This document shows positions 17,940 through 31,121 of a DNA stretch of 64,000 nt, piece by piece; position 1 is the stretch's first letter; each line of letters begins with the position of its first letter. Source of the stretch: Mesorhizobium sp. Root102 (GTDB lineage: Bacteria; Pseudomonadota; Alphaproteobacteria; Rhizobiales; Rhizobiaceae); the NCBI RefSeq assembly GCF_001425625.1, contig NZ_LMCP01000012.1:436620-500619 (forward strand), in the 5' to 3' direction. The notes beneath the pieces are model-generated. The model did no database searches and had not been told where the DNA came from. It saw nothing but the letters and a program-made list of their open reading frames with translations. The translations under genes and the position numbers were made by a program.

Positions 17940-18273
17940 AGGGAAACCTGACCCAGGGGAAAGAAACGGAACGAAAAACGGAGCGTGTCAGTAGCGCAAC
18001 GATTCTTCTCATCACCTAATTTTTACGGCGATTTCTTCGAAATTGGGCGCATGATGCGACCGAATCGTCAAAGACATTGCGTTATGCCAATGGTAGGGTC
18101 CGCGATAGTCCAGGGGTCGGATAGGAGAAAACGGGCAATCGAACGGCGTGCCGCGAAAACACGCATGACGATTGAAAAATGACGTTGCAATCCGGGCTCG
18201 AAACTTTACGACTAGGGGAAATACGAAAAGGAATGCGTCTGCATGGGCGACATTCCAGGGGAGCCATGTACAC
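17940..18273. other. Intergenic region upstream of the liv operon
   Basis: These 334 bp hold no convincing gene. The frame of livH is open from 18172, but its upstream codons look non-coding. The stretch must carry the liv promoter; I could not pick a clear -35/-10 pair. Confidence 0.5.
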
Positions 18274-19176
18274 ATGCAGTACTTTGTCCAGCAGCTTATC
18301 AACGGGCTGACGCTGGGATCGATCTATGGGCTGATCGCGATCGGCTACACGATGGTCTACGGCATCATCGGCATGATCAATTTCGCCCATGGCGATATCT
18401 TCATGGTGGGCGCCTTCACGGCGCTGATCGTTTTCCTGATCCTTGGCGCGCTGTTCTATTCGGTGCCGGTTGTGGTGGCGCTGCTGGTCATGATGATCGT
18501 GGCGATGCTGCTCACCAGCCTTTACAATTGGACGATCGAGAAGGTGGCATACCGGCCGCTGCGCGGTTCGTTCCGGCTGGCGCCGCTGATCACCGCCATC
18601 GGCATGTCGATCGCGCTGTCGAACTTCGTCCAGGTGACGCAAGGGCCGCGCAACAAGCCGATCCCGCCGATGGTTTCGCAGGTTTACAACATCAACGGCA
18701 TCAGCGTGTCGCTAAAGCAGATCATCATCGTCGTCGTCACGGCGCTGCTCTTGGCGCTGTTCTGGTATCTGGTCAACAGGACTTCGCTTGGGCGGGCGCA
18801 ACGGGCCTGCGAGCAGGACCGCAAGATGGCGGCGCTGCTCGGCATCGATGTCGACCGCACCATCTCGATCACCTTCATCATGGGTGCGGCCCTTGCCGCG
18901 GTCGCCGGCACTTTGTTCCTGATGTATTACGGCGTCATTGCCTTCTCGGACGGCTTCACGCCTGGCGTGAAAGCCTTCACGGCGGCGGTGCTGGGTGGCA
19001 TCGGTTCGCTGCCGGGTGCAGTACTCGGCGGGCTGATGATCGGCTTCATCGAGAGCATGTGGTCGGCCTATTTCTCGATCGACTACAAGGACGTCGCGGC
19101 GTTCTCGATCCTGGCGATCGTGCTGATCTTCCTGCCTTCCGGCATATTGGGCCGGCCAGAAGTCGAAAAGGTCTGA
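18274..19176 (+). CDS. livH: Branched-chain amino acid ABC transporter permease LivH
   Basis: A 300-residue inner-membrane permease with the LivH signature ([21 protein letters not shown], then [18 protein letters not shown]). ATG 18274 is chosen as it begins the conserved N-terminus; the longer frame adds 34 polar residues with no homology pattern. It is the first gene of a liv operon; livM follows after 4 bp. Confidence 0.93.
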   Translation: MQYFVQQLINGLTLGSIYGLIAIGYTMVYGIIGMINFAHGDIFMVGAFTALIVFLILGALFYSVPVVVALLVMMIVAMLLTSLYNWTIEKVAYRPLRGSFRLAPLITAIGMSIALSNFVQVTQGPRNKPIPPMVSQVYNINGISVSLKQIIIVVVTALLLALFWYLVNRTSLGRAQRACEQDRKMAALLGIDVDRTISITFIMGAALAAVAGTLFLMYYGVIAFSDGFTPGVKAFTAAVLGGIGSLPGAVLGGLMIGFIESMWSAYFSIDYKDVAAFSILAIVLIFLPSGILGRPEVEKV

Positions 19177-19180
19177 GACC

Positions 19181-20776
19181 ATGGCCGTCACCGTTTCTCC
19201 GGAGCGCGACAGCGTCGCCACCCCCGTGCAGCGCGCCACGCGCGAGGCGCTTTATGCCGGCGCCATATCGTTCGGCCTTTTCGTGCTGTTCATCGGCCTG
19301 AAGACGGGCCAGAACATTTCCAATGAACTGGTCCTGACGACGCGCTGGGGCCTGCTTGCCGCAGTGGTGATCGCCACGGCTGTCGGGCGGTTTCTTTATG
19401 TCGCTTATGGCCAGCCCTTCATGGCCAACCAGAAGATCACCGACGTCGCCACCGGCCTGCTGCCGGCCAGTGTGGCGTCACGCTTCTTCCAGTTGCCTGC
19501 CTTCTTCGTGGCCATCATCGCCGCGGTACTGCTATTCGTGTTCAACAGCTCTCTCGCCGGATGGGTGGGAGCTGAGCCGGCCGGCTATCTGCAATTCCTG
19601 CGCGCTTTGGCTGTCATCTATGTGCTGGCTTGCGTGATCTATTATTTCAGGGCCTTCATCCATGCCAACTTCACCAAACTCGGCATTGCCGCGCTTGTGC
19701 TGTACCCGATCCTCGTGGTCGCGGTGCTGTCGCTGAGTGCCTGGTCGATTGTCGGAGGGCTGCAGGGTTCGCTGAAATGGGTCGATAATTTCGGCATCCA
19801 GATCCTGATCTATGTGATGCTGGCCTGGGGCCTGAACATCGTCGTCGGCCTCGCCGGCCTGCTCGATCTCGGCTACGTCGCCTTTTATGCGATTGGCGCC
19901 TACGCGTATGCGTTGCTCGGCACCCAATACGGCCTGTCGTTCTGGATCCTGCTGCCGGCAGCGGGTGCCATGGCCGCCTTCTGGGGGGTGCTGCTCGGCT
20001 TCCCGGTGCTGCGCCTGCGCGGCGACTATCTGGCGATCGTCACGCTGGCTTTCGGCGAGATCATCCGGTTGGTGCTGATCAACTGGCGCGAGGTCACCAA
20101 CGGGTCGGCCGGCATTTCCGGCATTCCCAAGGTGAGCTTCTTCGGCCTGATGTCGTTCAACGTGTCGGACCCGAACTACATCGCCAAGGTGTTGGGCATC
20201 GCCCAGTCGGGTGCGTATTACAAGATTTTCCTCTATTACCTGATCCTGGGCCTGTGCCTGCTTACCGCCTTCGTCACCATCCGGCTGCGGCGCCTGCCGG
20301 TCGGCCGCGCATGGGAAGCGCTGCGCGAGGACGAGATCGCCTGCCGGTCTCTGGGCATCAACACGACGACAACCAAACTCACGGCTTTTGCCACAGGCGC
20401 CATGTTCGGTGGCTTCGCCGGCTCCTTCTTCGCCGCGCGGCAAGGCTTCGTCAGCCCGGAATCCTTCGTCTTCCTGGAATCGGCCATTATCCTCGCCATC
20501 GTCGTGCTCGGCGGCATGGGCTCGCTGGTCGGTATAGCGGTTGCCGCAATGGTGATGATCGGCGGCACCGAGGCGCTGCGTGAACTCGACTTCCTCAAGC
20601 AGATCTTCGGGCCAGACTTCACCCCGGAACTCTACCGCATGCTTCTGTTCGGCATGGCCATGGTCATCGTCATGCTGTGGAAGCCGCGCGGCTTCGTCGG
20701 CAGTCGCGAACCGACCGCCTTCCTCAAGGTGCGAAGAGCTGTCTCTGGCTCCTTCACTAAGGAAGGGCACGGCTGA
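19181..20776 (+). CDS. livM: Branched-chain amino acid ABC transporter permease LivM
   Basis: A 531-residue permease. The conserved LivM core occupies roughly residues 200-500 ([66 protein letters not shown]). The first 200 residues add hydrophobic segments, making it longer than enterobacterial LivM, as in many rhizobia. Its stop overlaps the livG start (TGATG). Confidence 0.92.
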   Translation: MAVTVSPERDSVATPVQRATREALYAGAISFGLFVLFIGLKTGQNISNELVLTTRWGLLAAVVIATAVGRFLYVAYGQPFMANQKITDVATGLLPASVASRFFQLPAFFVAIIAAVLLFVFNSSLAGWVGAEPAGYLQFLRALAVIYVLACVIYYFRAFIHANFTKLGIAALVLYPILVVAVLSLSAWSIVGGLQGSLKWVDNFGIQILIYVMLAWGLNIVVGLAGLLDLGYVAFYAIGAYAYALLGTQYGLSFWILLPAAGAMAAFWGVLLGFPVLRLRGDYLAIVTLAFGEIIRLVLINWREVTNGSAGISGIPKVSFFGLMSFNVSDPNYIAKVLGIAQSGAYYKIFLYYLILGLCLLTAFVTIRLRRLPVGRAWEALREDEIACRSLGINTTTTKLTAFATGAMFGGFAGSFFAARQGFVSPESFVFLESAIILAIVVLGGMGSLVGIAVAAMVMIGGTEALRELDFLKQIFGPDFTPELYRMLLFGMAMVIVMLWKPRGFVGSREPTAFLKVRRAVSGSFTKEGHG

Positions 20777-22305
20777 TGAATGCGAGCACATCCATGAACG
20801 AGGCCATCCTGCAGGTCGATCACCTGTCGATGAAGTTCGGCGGCCTGGTCGCCATCGGCGACCTGTCCTTTACCGCCAGGCGCGGCGAGATCACCGCACT
20901 GATCGGACCCAACGGCGCCGGCAAGACCACCGTGTTCAACTGCATCACCGGCTTCTACAAGCCGTCTGAAGGCATGATCACGCTCAACCGCAACGACGGA
21001 TCGAGCTATTTGCTCGAACGTCTGCCCAACCATGAGATCCCGGCGCGCGCCAAGGTGGCGCGCACCTTCCAGAACATCCGCCTGTTCTCGGGCATGACGC
21101 TCCTGGAGAACCTTTTGGTTGCCCAGCACAACAAGCTGATGAAGGCATCGGGCTATACGATCCTTGGCCTGTTCGGCTTCAGCAGCTACCGCAAGGCCTC
21201 GGCCGAATCGGTCGAGCTTGCCAAGCACTGGCTGGAGAAGGCCGATCTTGTCGACCGTGCCGACGATCCGGCCGGCGACCTGCCCTATGGTGCGCAGCGC
21301 CGCCTCGAGATCGCCCGCGCCATGTGCACGGGTCCGGAGCTTCTGTGCCTGGACGAGCCGGCGGCCGGTCTCAATCCGAAGGAATCGGCGGCGCTCAACG
21401 AACTGCTGATCGACATCAAGAGCACCACGGGCACCTCGATCCTGTTGATCGAACACGACATGTCGGTGGTCATGCAGATATCCGACCATGTCGTGGTGCT
21501 GGAATATGGCCGCAAGATCTCCGACGGAAGCCCGCAATCTGTGCGCACCGATCCGCGCGTCATCGCCGCGTATCTCGGCGTCGACGACGAGGAAGTCGAG
21601 GCGGTTCTCACCGAAGTCGGCGACGAAGACGTCATCGAACAGCTCGATACAGGGCCGGATGCCGCGCATGGTCCGGGGACATCGTCTTCGTATCTCGCCG
21701 GGCCGGTGACCGACACGGTCGGCCACAGTTCGGGCGAGCGGGTCACGGTGGCCAAGGGCGCATCAAAGGCCGGTCAGGTCGACGCAAGGTCGCTCGCCGC
21801 AGTAAACAAGGCGGCCTCGCCGGCTGCGACCCCGGTTCCGGCGGCGAAGGCAAAGCCTGCTCCGAAAGCGGCGTCAAAAGCGGCAACCGGCACGGCGGCG
21901 AAGTCGACCGCACCGGCCAAACCGGCAGCCAAGGCTCCGGCGGCGACGGCTGGGGGAATCTCCAATCGGTTGGCAGCGCCTCGCGGCGGCAAGGCCGACA
22001 ACCTGACCCGCATCAAGGGCATCGGTACGGTCAACGAGAAGAAGCTCAACCATCACGGCATCTTCCACTTCGACCAGATCGGCGCCTGGAAAAAGGCCGA
22101 CGTCGAGGCCGCCGAAGCCTATCTCGCCTTTGACGGACGCATCGCACGTGAGGAATGGGTCAAGCAGGCCAAGCTGCTCGCCCAGGGCAAGAAAACGGAA
22201 TTCTCGCGCCGCGTCGATGCGGGCAAGGTGGCGACCAGCCATGCTTCCGGGAAGAGTACGACCGCTGCCAAGCCTGTGGCAGGCAAGCGTGGAGGGGGCA
22301 AGTGA
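20776..22305 (+). CDS. livG: LivG ABC ATPase with a C-terminal helix-hairpin-helix extension
   Basis: The first ~280 residues are a normal LivG ATPase: Walker A GPNGAGKTT (about residue 45), signature LPYGAQRRLEIARAM, Walker B LLCLDEPAAGLN. LivG is usually 250-300 residues, but this one has 509. An acidic stretch and an Ala/Pro/Lys-rich linker (about 330-400) lead to a compact domain (about 409-480) beginning LTRIKGIGTVNEKKLNHHG. That domain reads as a helix-hairpin-helix/H3TH module like the one at the C-terminus of rhizobial NuoE. The frame is uninterrupted and overlaps livF by 1 bp, so the fusion is real here. Its role is unknown. Confidence 0.88.
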   Translation: MNASTSMNEAILQVDHLSMKFGGLVAIGDLSFTARRGEITALIGPNGAGKTTVFNCITGFYKPSEGMITLNRNDGSSYLLERLPNHEIPARAKVARTFQNIRLFSGMTLLENLLVAQHNKLMKASGYTILGLFGFSSYRKASAESVELAKHWLEKADLVDRADDPAGDLPYGAQRRLEIARAMCTGPELLCLDEPAAGLNPKESAALNELLIDIKSTTGTSILLIEHDMSVVMQISDHVVVLEYGRKISDGSPQSVRTDPRVIAAYLGVDDEEVEAVLTEVGDEDVIEQLDTGPDAAHGPGTSSSYLAGPVTDTVGHSSGERVTVAKGASKAGQVDARSLAAVNKAASPAATPVPAAKAKPAPKAASKAATGTAAKSTAPAKPAAKAPAATAGGISNRLAAPRGGKADNLTRIKGIGTVNEKKLNHHGIFHFDQIGAWKKADVEAAEAYLAFDGRIAREEWVKQAKLLAQGKKTEFSRRVDAGKVATSHASGKSTTAAKPVAGKRGGGK

Positions 22306-23033
22306 TGGCCGCGACAACGCTGCTCGATATCAAGGGCGTGCAGACCTATTACGGCAACATCCGGGCGTTGAACGGTGTCGATGTCACCGTCAACCAGGGT
22401 GAGATCGTGGCGCTGATCGGCGCCAATGGCGCCGGCAAGTCGACGCTGATGATGACCATTTTCGGCGCGCCGCGCGCTCGCGCCGGCACCATCACCTTTG
22501 CCGGCACCGACATCACTCAGATGCCGACGCACGAGATCGCCCGCTTGCGCATTGCCCAGTCGCCGGAGGGGCGCCGTATTTTCCCGCGCATGACGGTGAT
22601 GGAAAACCTGCAGATGGGCGCCAGCCTCGACAACCTCAAGCACTATGATGAGGACGTCGAGAAGGTGTTTGCCCTGTTTCCGCGGCTGAAGGAGCGCATC
22701 GCCCAGCGCGGCGGCACGCTGTCGGGCGGCGAGCAGCAGATGCTGTCGATCGGACGCGCGCTGATGGCGCGGCCGAAGCTGCTTTTGCTCGACGAACCAT
22801 CGCTGGGTCTGGCGCCGCTGATCGTCAAGCAGATCTTCGACGCCATCCGCGAACTGAACCGCACCCAGGGGCTGACCGTGTTCCTGGTCGAGCAGAACGC
22901 CTTCGGCGCGCTGAAACTCGCCGCGCGCGGCTATGTCATGGTCAACGGCAATGTGACGATGAGCGGCACCGGCAAGGAACTGCTCGCCAATCCGGAAGTG
23001 CGCGCCGCCTATCTCGAAGGCGGACATCACTGA
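22305..23033 (+). CDS. livF: Branched-chain amino acid ABC transporter ATPase LivF
   Basis: A 242-residue ATPase with Walker A GANGAGKST (about residue 40), signature TLSGGEQQMLSIGRALM and Walker B LLLLDEPSLGLAP. ATG 22305 overlaps the livG stop (TGATG); a longer open frame upstream is a shadow of livG. LivF pairs with LivG on the LivH/LivM membrane core. Confidence 0.94.
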   Translation: MAATTLLDIKGVQTYYGNIRALNGVDVTVNQGEIVALIGANGAGKSTLMMTIFGAPRARAGTITFAGTDITQMPTHEIARLRIAQSPEGRRIFPRMTVMENLQMGASLDNLKHYDEDVEKVFALFPRLKERIAQRGGTLSGGEQQMLSIGRALMARPKLLLLDEPSLGLAPLIVKQIFDAIRELNRTQGLTVFLVEQNAFGALKLAARGYVMVNGNVTMSGTGKELLANPEVRAAYLEGGHH

Positions 23034-23086
23034 GTTTGCAGCGGAATGTGTGCATGCGGTATTCCGCTCCAAGTTGTTTGTTTGTC

Positions 23087-23130
23087 GCATGATCTTTGTC
23101 CGAAAAGTCTGCAACTTTTCGGGATCATGC
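23087..23130. repeat. Rhizobial intergenic palindrome
   Basis: GCATGATC ... CCGAAAAGT and ACTTTTCGG ... GATCATGC form an inverted repeat with the same outer arms as 6422-6464. A second, separate hairpin GCGGAAT/ATTCCGC lies just upstream at 23041-23067. Both sit between livF and the DUF6867 gene and could tune expression within the operon. Confidence 0.7.
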
Positions 23131-23145
23131 TAAGGAGACTTCACC

Positions 23146-23493
23146 ATGCAGGGCATACTCTACGAGGAGCCGTCGATCTGGCAGTTCTTCTTCGTCACCT
23201 GTCTGCTGGGCGGCTGGGCGGCGTGGATGACGGGCAAGGCCAGTGCCCAGACATGGCGCAGCTTCATCCAGCTGTTCGCCTACATGCTGGGCCTCGGCAT
23301 CGGCATCCGATTCATCCATCACGCGCTGTTCGGCGGCACGATGTTCTCGCTGCACTACTACATCGTCGACACCATCGTACTGATGATCCTCGGCTTCGTC
23401 GGCTATCAATACACGCGCACCAACCAGATGGTGACACAGTATAATTGGCTCTACGAAAGAGCTTCAATCTTGAGCTGGAAACCGAAAGGTTGA
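23146..23493 (+). CDS. DUF6867 family small membrane protein
   Basis: A 115-residue protein with three predicted membrane segments (WQFFFVTCLLGGWAAWM; AYMLGLGIGIRFIHHALF; YIVDTIVLMILGFVGYQYT) and a short basic tail. This family recurs beside liv genes in Rhizobiales, here between livF and the binding protein, so a role in branched-chain amino acid transport is likely but unproven. The start follows AAGGAGACTTCACC. Confidence 0.8.
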   Translation: MQGILYEEPSIWQFFFVTCLLGGWAAWMTGKASAQTWRSFIQLFAYMLGLGIGIRFIHHALFGGTMFSLHYYIVDTIVLMILGFVGYQYTRTNQMVTQYNWLYERASILSWKPKG

Positions 23494-23630
23494 CGTTCAT
23501 CATTAACGTCGCTTCGGAATTGAATCGGCGTGACAAGTGCCTGAAAATCGGCAAACTATGCTTTCTGCGATAAGGGTGGGCATCGCATGAAAGCTTCATC
23601 CACGCCCACTCCGTAAATGGGAGCGTTTAA

Positions 23631-24749
23631 ATGAAAAAGTCACTTTTGTCCGCCGTCGCCCTGACCGCGCTCGTCGCGTTCAATGGTGCCGCGTGGGCTG
23701 ACGTAATGATGGGCGTCGCCGGCCCGATCACCGGCCCGAACGCGGCCTTCGGCGCGCAGCTGCAGAAGGGTGCGGAAGCGGCTGTCGCCGACATCAATGC
23801 CAAGGGCGGCATCAACGGCGAGCAGATCAAGCTCGAAGTCGGCGACGACGTCTCCGATCCGAAGCAGGGCATCTCGGTCGCCAACAAGTTCGTCGGTGAC
23901 GGCGTCAAGTTCGTGGTCGGCCACTTCAACTCCGGCGTCTCGATTCCGGCATCGGAAGTCTATGCGGAAAACGGCATCGTCGAAGTGACGCCGGCCGCGA
24001 CCAACCCGCAATTCACCGAGCGCGGCCTGTGGAACGTGTTCCGCACCTGCGGACGCGATGACCAGCAGGGCAGCATCGCCGGCGCCTATCTCGCCGCGAA
24101 CTTCAAGGACGCCAAGATCGCCGTCGTGCACGACAAGACCACCTATGGTCAGGGCCTCGCCGACGAAACCAAGAAGGCGATGAATGCCGCCGGCGTGACG
24201 GAAGTCATGTATGAAGGCATCAACGTCGGCGACAAGGACTTCTCGGCACTGATCGCCAAGATGAAGGAAGCCGGCGTTTCCATCATCTATTGGGGCGGCC
24301 TGCACACCGAAGCCGGCCTGATCATCCGTCAGGCGGCCGACCAGGGCCTCAAGGCGACGCTGGTTTCCGGCGATGGCATCGTGTCGAACGAGCTGGCTTC
24401 GATCGCGGGTGACGCGGTTGCGGGCACGCTCAACACGTTCGGCCCGGATCCGCGCCTGATCCCCGCCAACAAGGAACTCGTCGAGAAGTTCCGCGCGCAA
24501 GGCTTCGAGCCGGAAGCCTATACGCTCTACTCCTACGCTGCCGTTCAGGCGATCGCCGAAGCAGCGACCGCTGCCAAGTCAAACGACCCGCAGGCAGTTG
24601 CCAAGGCGCTGCATGAAAACGGCCCGTTCAAGACCGTGCTCGGCGACCTGTCCTATGACGCCAAGGGCGATCCGACGCTGCCCGGCTACGTCATGTACGA
24701 ATGGAAGAAGGGCGACGACGGCAAGTACACCTACATCCAGAAGATGTAA
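23631..24749 (+). CDS. livJ: Branched-chain amino acid ABC transporter substrate-binding protein
   Basis: A 372-residue periplasmic binding protein with a clear signal peptide ([23 protein letters not shown]) and the Leu/Ile/Val-binding fold ([55 protein letters not shown]). It closes the liv cluster and has its own terminator. Exact ligand range is unknown; LIV-family proteins in rhizobia are often broad. Confidence 0.92.
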   Translation: MKKSLLSAVALTALVAFNGAAWADVMMGVAGPITGPNAAFGAQLQKGAEAAVADINAKGGINGEQIKLEVGDDVSDPKQGISVANKFVGDGVKFVVGHFNSGVSIPASEVYAENGIVEVTPAATNPQFTERGLWNVFRTCGRDDQQGSIAGAYLAANFKDAKIAVVHDKTTYGQGLADETKKAMNAAGVTEVMYEGINVGDKDFSALIAKMKEAGVSIIYWGGLHTEAGLIIRQAADQGLKATLVSGDGIVSNELASIAGDAVAGTLNTFGPDPRLIPANKELVEKFRAQGFEPEAYTLYSYAAVQAIAEAATAAKSNDPQAVAKALHENGPFKTVLGDLSYDAKGDPTLPGYVMYEWKKGDDGKYTYIQKM

Positions 24750-24773
24750 GCTCGTCAGTCTCGATTTCTACAG

Positions 24774-24806
24774 AATGCCCGGCGCCTCGCGCCGGGCATT
24801 TTTCTT
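24774..24806 (+). terminator. Intrinsic terminator after the LIV-binding protein gene
   Basis: AATGCCCGGCGC-CTC-GCGCCGGGCATT followed by TTTCTTT, a long perfect stem with a T-rich tail 24 bp past the stop codon. Confidence 0.9.
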
Positions 24807-25051
24807 TGAGCCGCGTTTGCGTTCAGAGGGTCCGAAAGCCGATACGGCCGGGTCTTTAAGCCGGAAAATGATCATGCCTTGAACGGCAGTGCCGGCCGCC
24901 TTCTTTGCGTGTTCGGATGAATGCGACCGAGTGTTGTCGCAAAGATTCCATTTCAACCGGTTTAAACGTGCGTCAATTTTGTTTGCACTGCAGCATTTTC
25001 ACGCTAATCATTGCGCCGATTTCTCATCCTTCCGTTGCTGGAGCCCAGTCC

Positions 25052-28510
<3,459 letters not shown>

Positions 28511-28666
28511 GAGCTCGCAAAACGGACTGGCTGTCGACTTCTGGCGGCAGCCCTTGTGACTTGGTCGATAACAGCTTGACCCGCCGTCGCCGGTCGGGCA
28601 TCGAACCGGCTCAAATTTGCCGCAGCAGTTCCCGAGTCGCGGCGCAGTAACGATGTGGAGAAAAAC

Positions 28667-28927
28667 ATGGCCGACGATATCACCGAGACCAGCCAGACTG
28701 TTGCCGCCGGCCAGCTGCGTGCCTTCATCGAGCGCATAGAGCGGCTCGAGGAAGAGAAGAAGACCATTTCAGACGACATCAAGGAAGTGTTCGCCGAGGC
28801 CAAGGGCACCGGCTTCGACACCAAGGCGATGCGCACGATCATCCGGCTGCGCAAGAAGGACCAGGCCGAGCGGCAGGAAGAGGAAACTATCCTCGATCTG
28901 TACAAGGCCGCACTCGGAATGGTGTAA
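28667..28927 (+). CDS. gapR: GapR family DNA-binding protein (DUF2312)
   Basis: An 86-residue nucleoid-associated protein. It has the DUF2312 pattern: [20 protein letters not shown], then [20 protein letters not shown], ending [11 protein letters not shown]. GapR in Caulobacter binds AT-rich, overtwisted DNA ahead of polymerases. ATG 28667 follows GTGGAGAAAAAC. The last 82 bp are duplicated at 59321-59402 with three synonymous changes, so the 3' end of this gene was probably supplied by the inserted island and the coding sequence kept intact. Confidence 0.92.
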   Translation: MADDITETSQTVAAGQLRAFIERIERLEEEKKTISDDIKEVFAEAKGTGFDTKAMRTIIRLRKKDQAERQEEETILDLYKAALGMV

Positions 28928-28928
28928 G
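28847..28928 (+). repeat. Left 82-bp direct repeat (3' end of gapR), candidate attL
   Basis: Matches 59321-59402 at 79 of 82 positions in the same orientation. The three differences (CGG/CGC, ACT/ACC, GGA/GGC) all fall at third codon positions. Similarity stops abruptly on both sides. Confidence 0.88.
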
Positions 28929-29036
28929 TTTCACTCATCTGTGGAGCGATCTTGTCGCGCCATTCTGTGCGGCGTAGGATTCTCACAGCTGCTGGTTTGT
29001 GGTTCAAGATGCTGGTTGAACGGAGCCAGCATCTGA

Positions 29037-29345
29037 AGGCGCGAGCCCCATAGAACGATCTTCGCGACTTGAAGTTAGCGCAGTGGGCGCAGGCGAGAGC
29101 TGCCGTGTGAAGGCATCTCGCTGTTGCGTTGCTGTTTCCTCGGGGTGAATTGGTCGCAGCGGTACCGTTCCACAGGGTCGATGGCGCCTGGCAAGATGGG
29201 TGGGCACCGCAAGCGTGTTCTGGAAGCTCCTCGAACCTTCCATCGTGGAGAGGATCAATCGGACCTCTGATCTGACGCTGCATCGGCTGAAAGAGGCGTT
29301 GGCCGTGCTTCGGGGTCCTCGAAGGATCGGGGCGGGCGATCACAG
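29037..29345 (+). mobile_element. IS630-family transposase remnant
   Basis: Broken frames reproduce the N-terminal half of an IS630-type transposase: VNWSQRYRSTGSMAPGKMGG followed, after a frameshift near 29225, by IVERINRTSDLTLHRLKEAL. Further upstream NDLR-like codons are interrupted by stops. The catalytic DDE half is missing. A 9-bp inverted repeat AGATGCTGG/CCAGCATCT (29007-29034) lies just before it and may mark the old element end. It is 110 bp inside the left island boundary. Confidence 0.65.
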
Positions 29346-29435
29346 TGAAGGTGATGGCGGCGGAAGCCGAGGTGCTCGATAGCGTATAACGGACGATGAC
29401 CGCCTCGGCCGCCGCACTGACGCAGTAACGTCAGC

Positions 29436-29801
29436 TCAAGTTCGTCGCAGGGATTCCGGCGAACCCTCTGATCGAAGTTTCGCTCTCTCGTTCTTGACTG
29501 TCTTTCGCAGCACACCGCCGGGGCCAGCTTTAGTGTCTTTCCCCAAAGGCGGAGGCGTCGCGACGTTCTCAAGAATCTTCACCGATTTGGCGAAACTGAC
29601 GAAAGCATCGTGGGCGATTGAAACGCGTATTTGACCGTTGGAAGCACAGTCGCACGCACGAACGACCGTGTCGTAAATCGGCCCTCTGCGGCCCTTGGGC
29701 CATTCTCCCAAGAAGTTTAATGCGTCGATCATGCTGCTGATTTCTTCCCTGACCTTCCCGTTCTTGACGAAAATGGGACGGTCGAAAATCCGGTCTTTCA
29801 T
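29436..29801 (-). CDS. DUF982 domain-containing protein
   Basis: A 121-residue protein whose first ~75 residues match the DUF982 pattern: FDRPIFVKNGKVREEISSM, then DALNFLGEWPKGRRGPIYD and a cysteine-containing VVRACDCA. DUF982 proteins are small, of unknown function, and common on rhizobial symbiotic replicons. A perfect FNR box sits 76 bp upstream of the start, so the gene is probably induced at low oxygen. The C-terminal ~40 residues are basic and unconserved. Confidence 0.8.
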   Translation of the reverse strand: MKDRIFDRPIFVKNGKVREEISSMIDALNFLGEWPKGRRGPIYDTVVRACDCASNGQIRVSIAHDAFVSFAKSVKILENVATPPPLGKDTKAGPGGVLRKTVKNERAKLRSEGSPESLRRT

Positions 29802-29870
29802 GGATCTTCTCCCTTTGATTGAATGATCGACCCCAAGATTTTCAGTCTCTCAGAAAAATGAACGGCAGCG

Positions 29871-29884
29871 TTGATCCCTATCAA
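29871..29884. promoter_or_regulatory. FNR box (TTGATCCCTATCAA), perfect
   Basis: All ten conserved positions match; centre 76 bp upstream of the DUF982 start on the minus strand. The rest of the 337 bp between DUF982 and the FNR gene shows no gene. Confidence 0.82.
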
Positions 29885-30138
29885 TGAGGGTGAAATTCGT
29901 GGCTGCAAATTGCCAAACGCGGATGTTCAGCATGCAATTCTCGACGAGCTCTTCCCGCTTCAGTGCTGGCGGTGAGCTTGGCAGTGTCCTATCGTCCGCT
30001 CGCGAACTTGGGATCGTTGCGGTTGCTCTCGTGGTTCGGGCGCGGGCAGCTTAAGGCTTGGCAACTTCCGCGACGACCACCCGCTGAGGCTTGGCGAAAA
30101 GACCTGCCGGAGGTCGTCACACAGACCAGTGATTCGGA

Positions 30139-30960
30139 TCAATGAAATCCCGTACTTCTTGGAAGTCCATTCGCGGCCGCTAGCCTCTCATAGGGAGATC
30201 GACTTGATTGAGCTGCTATTGCTGGCCGGATCGAAAGGTCGTCGCGACCCGACATCCTGACGAGTTGTCTCTTGTTGAGGATCTCAAAATCCTGCGCATT
30301 GCGGATTTTGATGATGCCGCGGCGGCTCATCTCGTGAATGACGCGACTGATGCTTTCCCCGGTTGTCCCAAGATAGCTGGCCATGTCACGGCGACTGATA
30401 GGTAAGTGGATCGAGAGGTTCGCACCAGAGACCCATTCGTCTGGTTCGCCACGACGACAAAGCATCAACAAGAAACTCGCAACTCGCTCCGGCATCGTCT
30501 GGCAGCCAAGCAGCAGCATCCAATCGCGCGCTGCGTCCAGTTCATCCAGTGTGTTCAGCATCAGTTGATGCTCGAGTTCAGGAAAACGCTCCGTCAATCT
30601 CTCAAAGGCGCGCCGCTCATAACAACAAAGGATCACATCGGACGCCGCCTCAATGGCGTAGTCGGAAAGGCCTCCGAAGACGCGGCCGAAGAAGTCTGAG
30701 CGAAACAGCAGGCCGACGAGTTGCTGGCGTCCGTCTTCCAACGACTTCTGCATGCGCAACACGCCGGACACGACGATGCCGACAAATGATGTAGCCTCCA
30801 TCTCGGCAAGCACCGTTTCGCCGAGTCGATAGGTCCGGTGATGGGACAGCCTGGCGAGGTCCCTCTGTAAGTCGACATTGACCCTGCTGCAGAGCGAGGT
30901 TTTGCGCACGGCGCATCGATCACAGGGCGTCAGAGCTCGGAGGAAAGGCAAGGGTTCCAT
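30139..30960 (-). CDS. FNR/FixK-type transcriptional regulator with iron-sulfur cysteines
   Basis: A 273-residue Crp/Fnr regulator. Cysteines 13, 16 and 24 (CDRCAVRKTSLC) plus Cys112/113 (VILCCYERR) match the four ligands of the oxygen-sensing [4Fe-4S] cluster of FNR/FnrN. The cyclic-nucleotide-like domain spans about 30-150. The recognition helix contains GESISRVIH, with Glu202, Ser205 and Arg206 in the E--SR pattern that reads TTGAT half-sites. ATG 30960 is chosen since GGAG lies 6 bp upstream. It is the obvious regulator of the FNR boxes across the island. The C-terminal ~35 residues are an extension. Confidence 0.92.
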   Translation of the reverse strand: MEPLPFLRALTPCDRCAVRKTSLCSRVNVDLQRDLARLSHHRTYRLGETVLAEMEATSFVGIVVSGVLRMQKSLEDGRQQLVGLLFRSDFFGRVFGGLSDYAIEAASDVILCCYERRAFERLTERFPELEHQLMLNTLDELDAARDWMLLLGCQTMPERVASFLLMLCRRGEPDEWVSGANLSIHLPISRRDMASYLGTTGESISRVIHEMSRRGIIKIRNAQDFEILNKRQLVRMSGRDDLSIRPAIAAQSSRSPYERLAAANGLPRSTGFH

Positions 30961-31086
30961 AGCATTCTCCAACTCACGGTTGTGCCAAAGAGGGACCTCA
31001 AAATAGAGCCGACCAGGAAATCAAGTTCGAAAAACACTTCTAAGGCAGCCTAAAGCCAAAACTCGTCCTAGTTTCCATTGTCGTCT

Positions 31087-31100
31087 TTGTTCTGGATCAA
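31087..31100. promoter_or_regulatory. FNR-type box (TTGTTCTGGATCAA)
   Basis: One mismatch to TTGAT-N4-ATCAA. It lies in the divergent region between the FNR gene and the hypothetical gene at 31122, 28 bp before the latter's first start codon and 133 bp before the regulator's. Confidence 0.55.
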
Positions 31101-31121
31101 ATTGAAATCAGCTGTGCTTCA

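Noticed and set aside
30129..30142. FNR-like box GTGATTCGGATCAA
   Set aside because: One mismatch only, but it overlaps the stop codon of the FNR gene and no start codon lies at a suitable distance. Not counted as a functional site.
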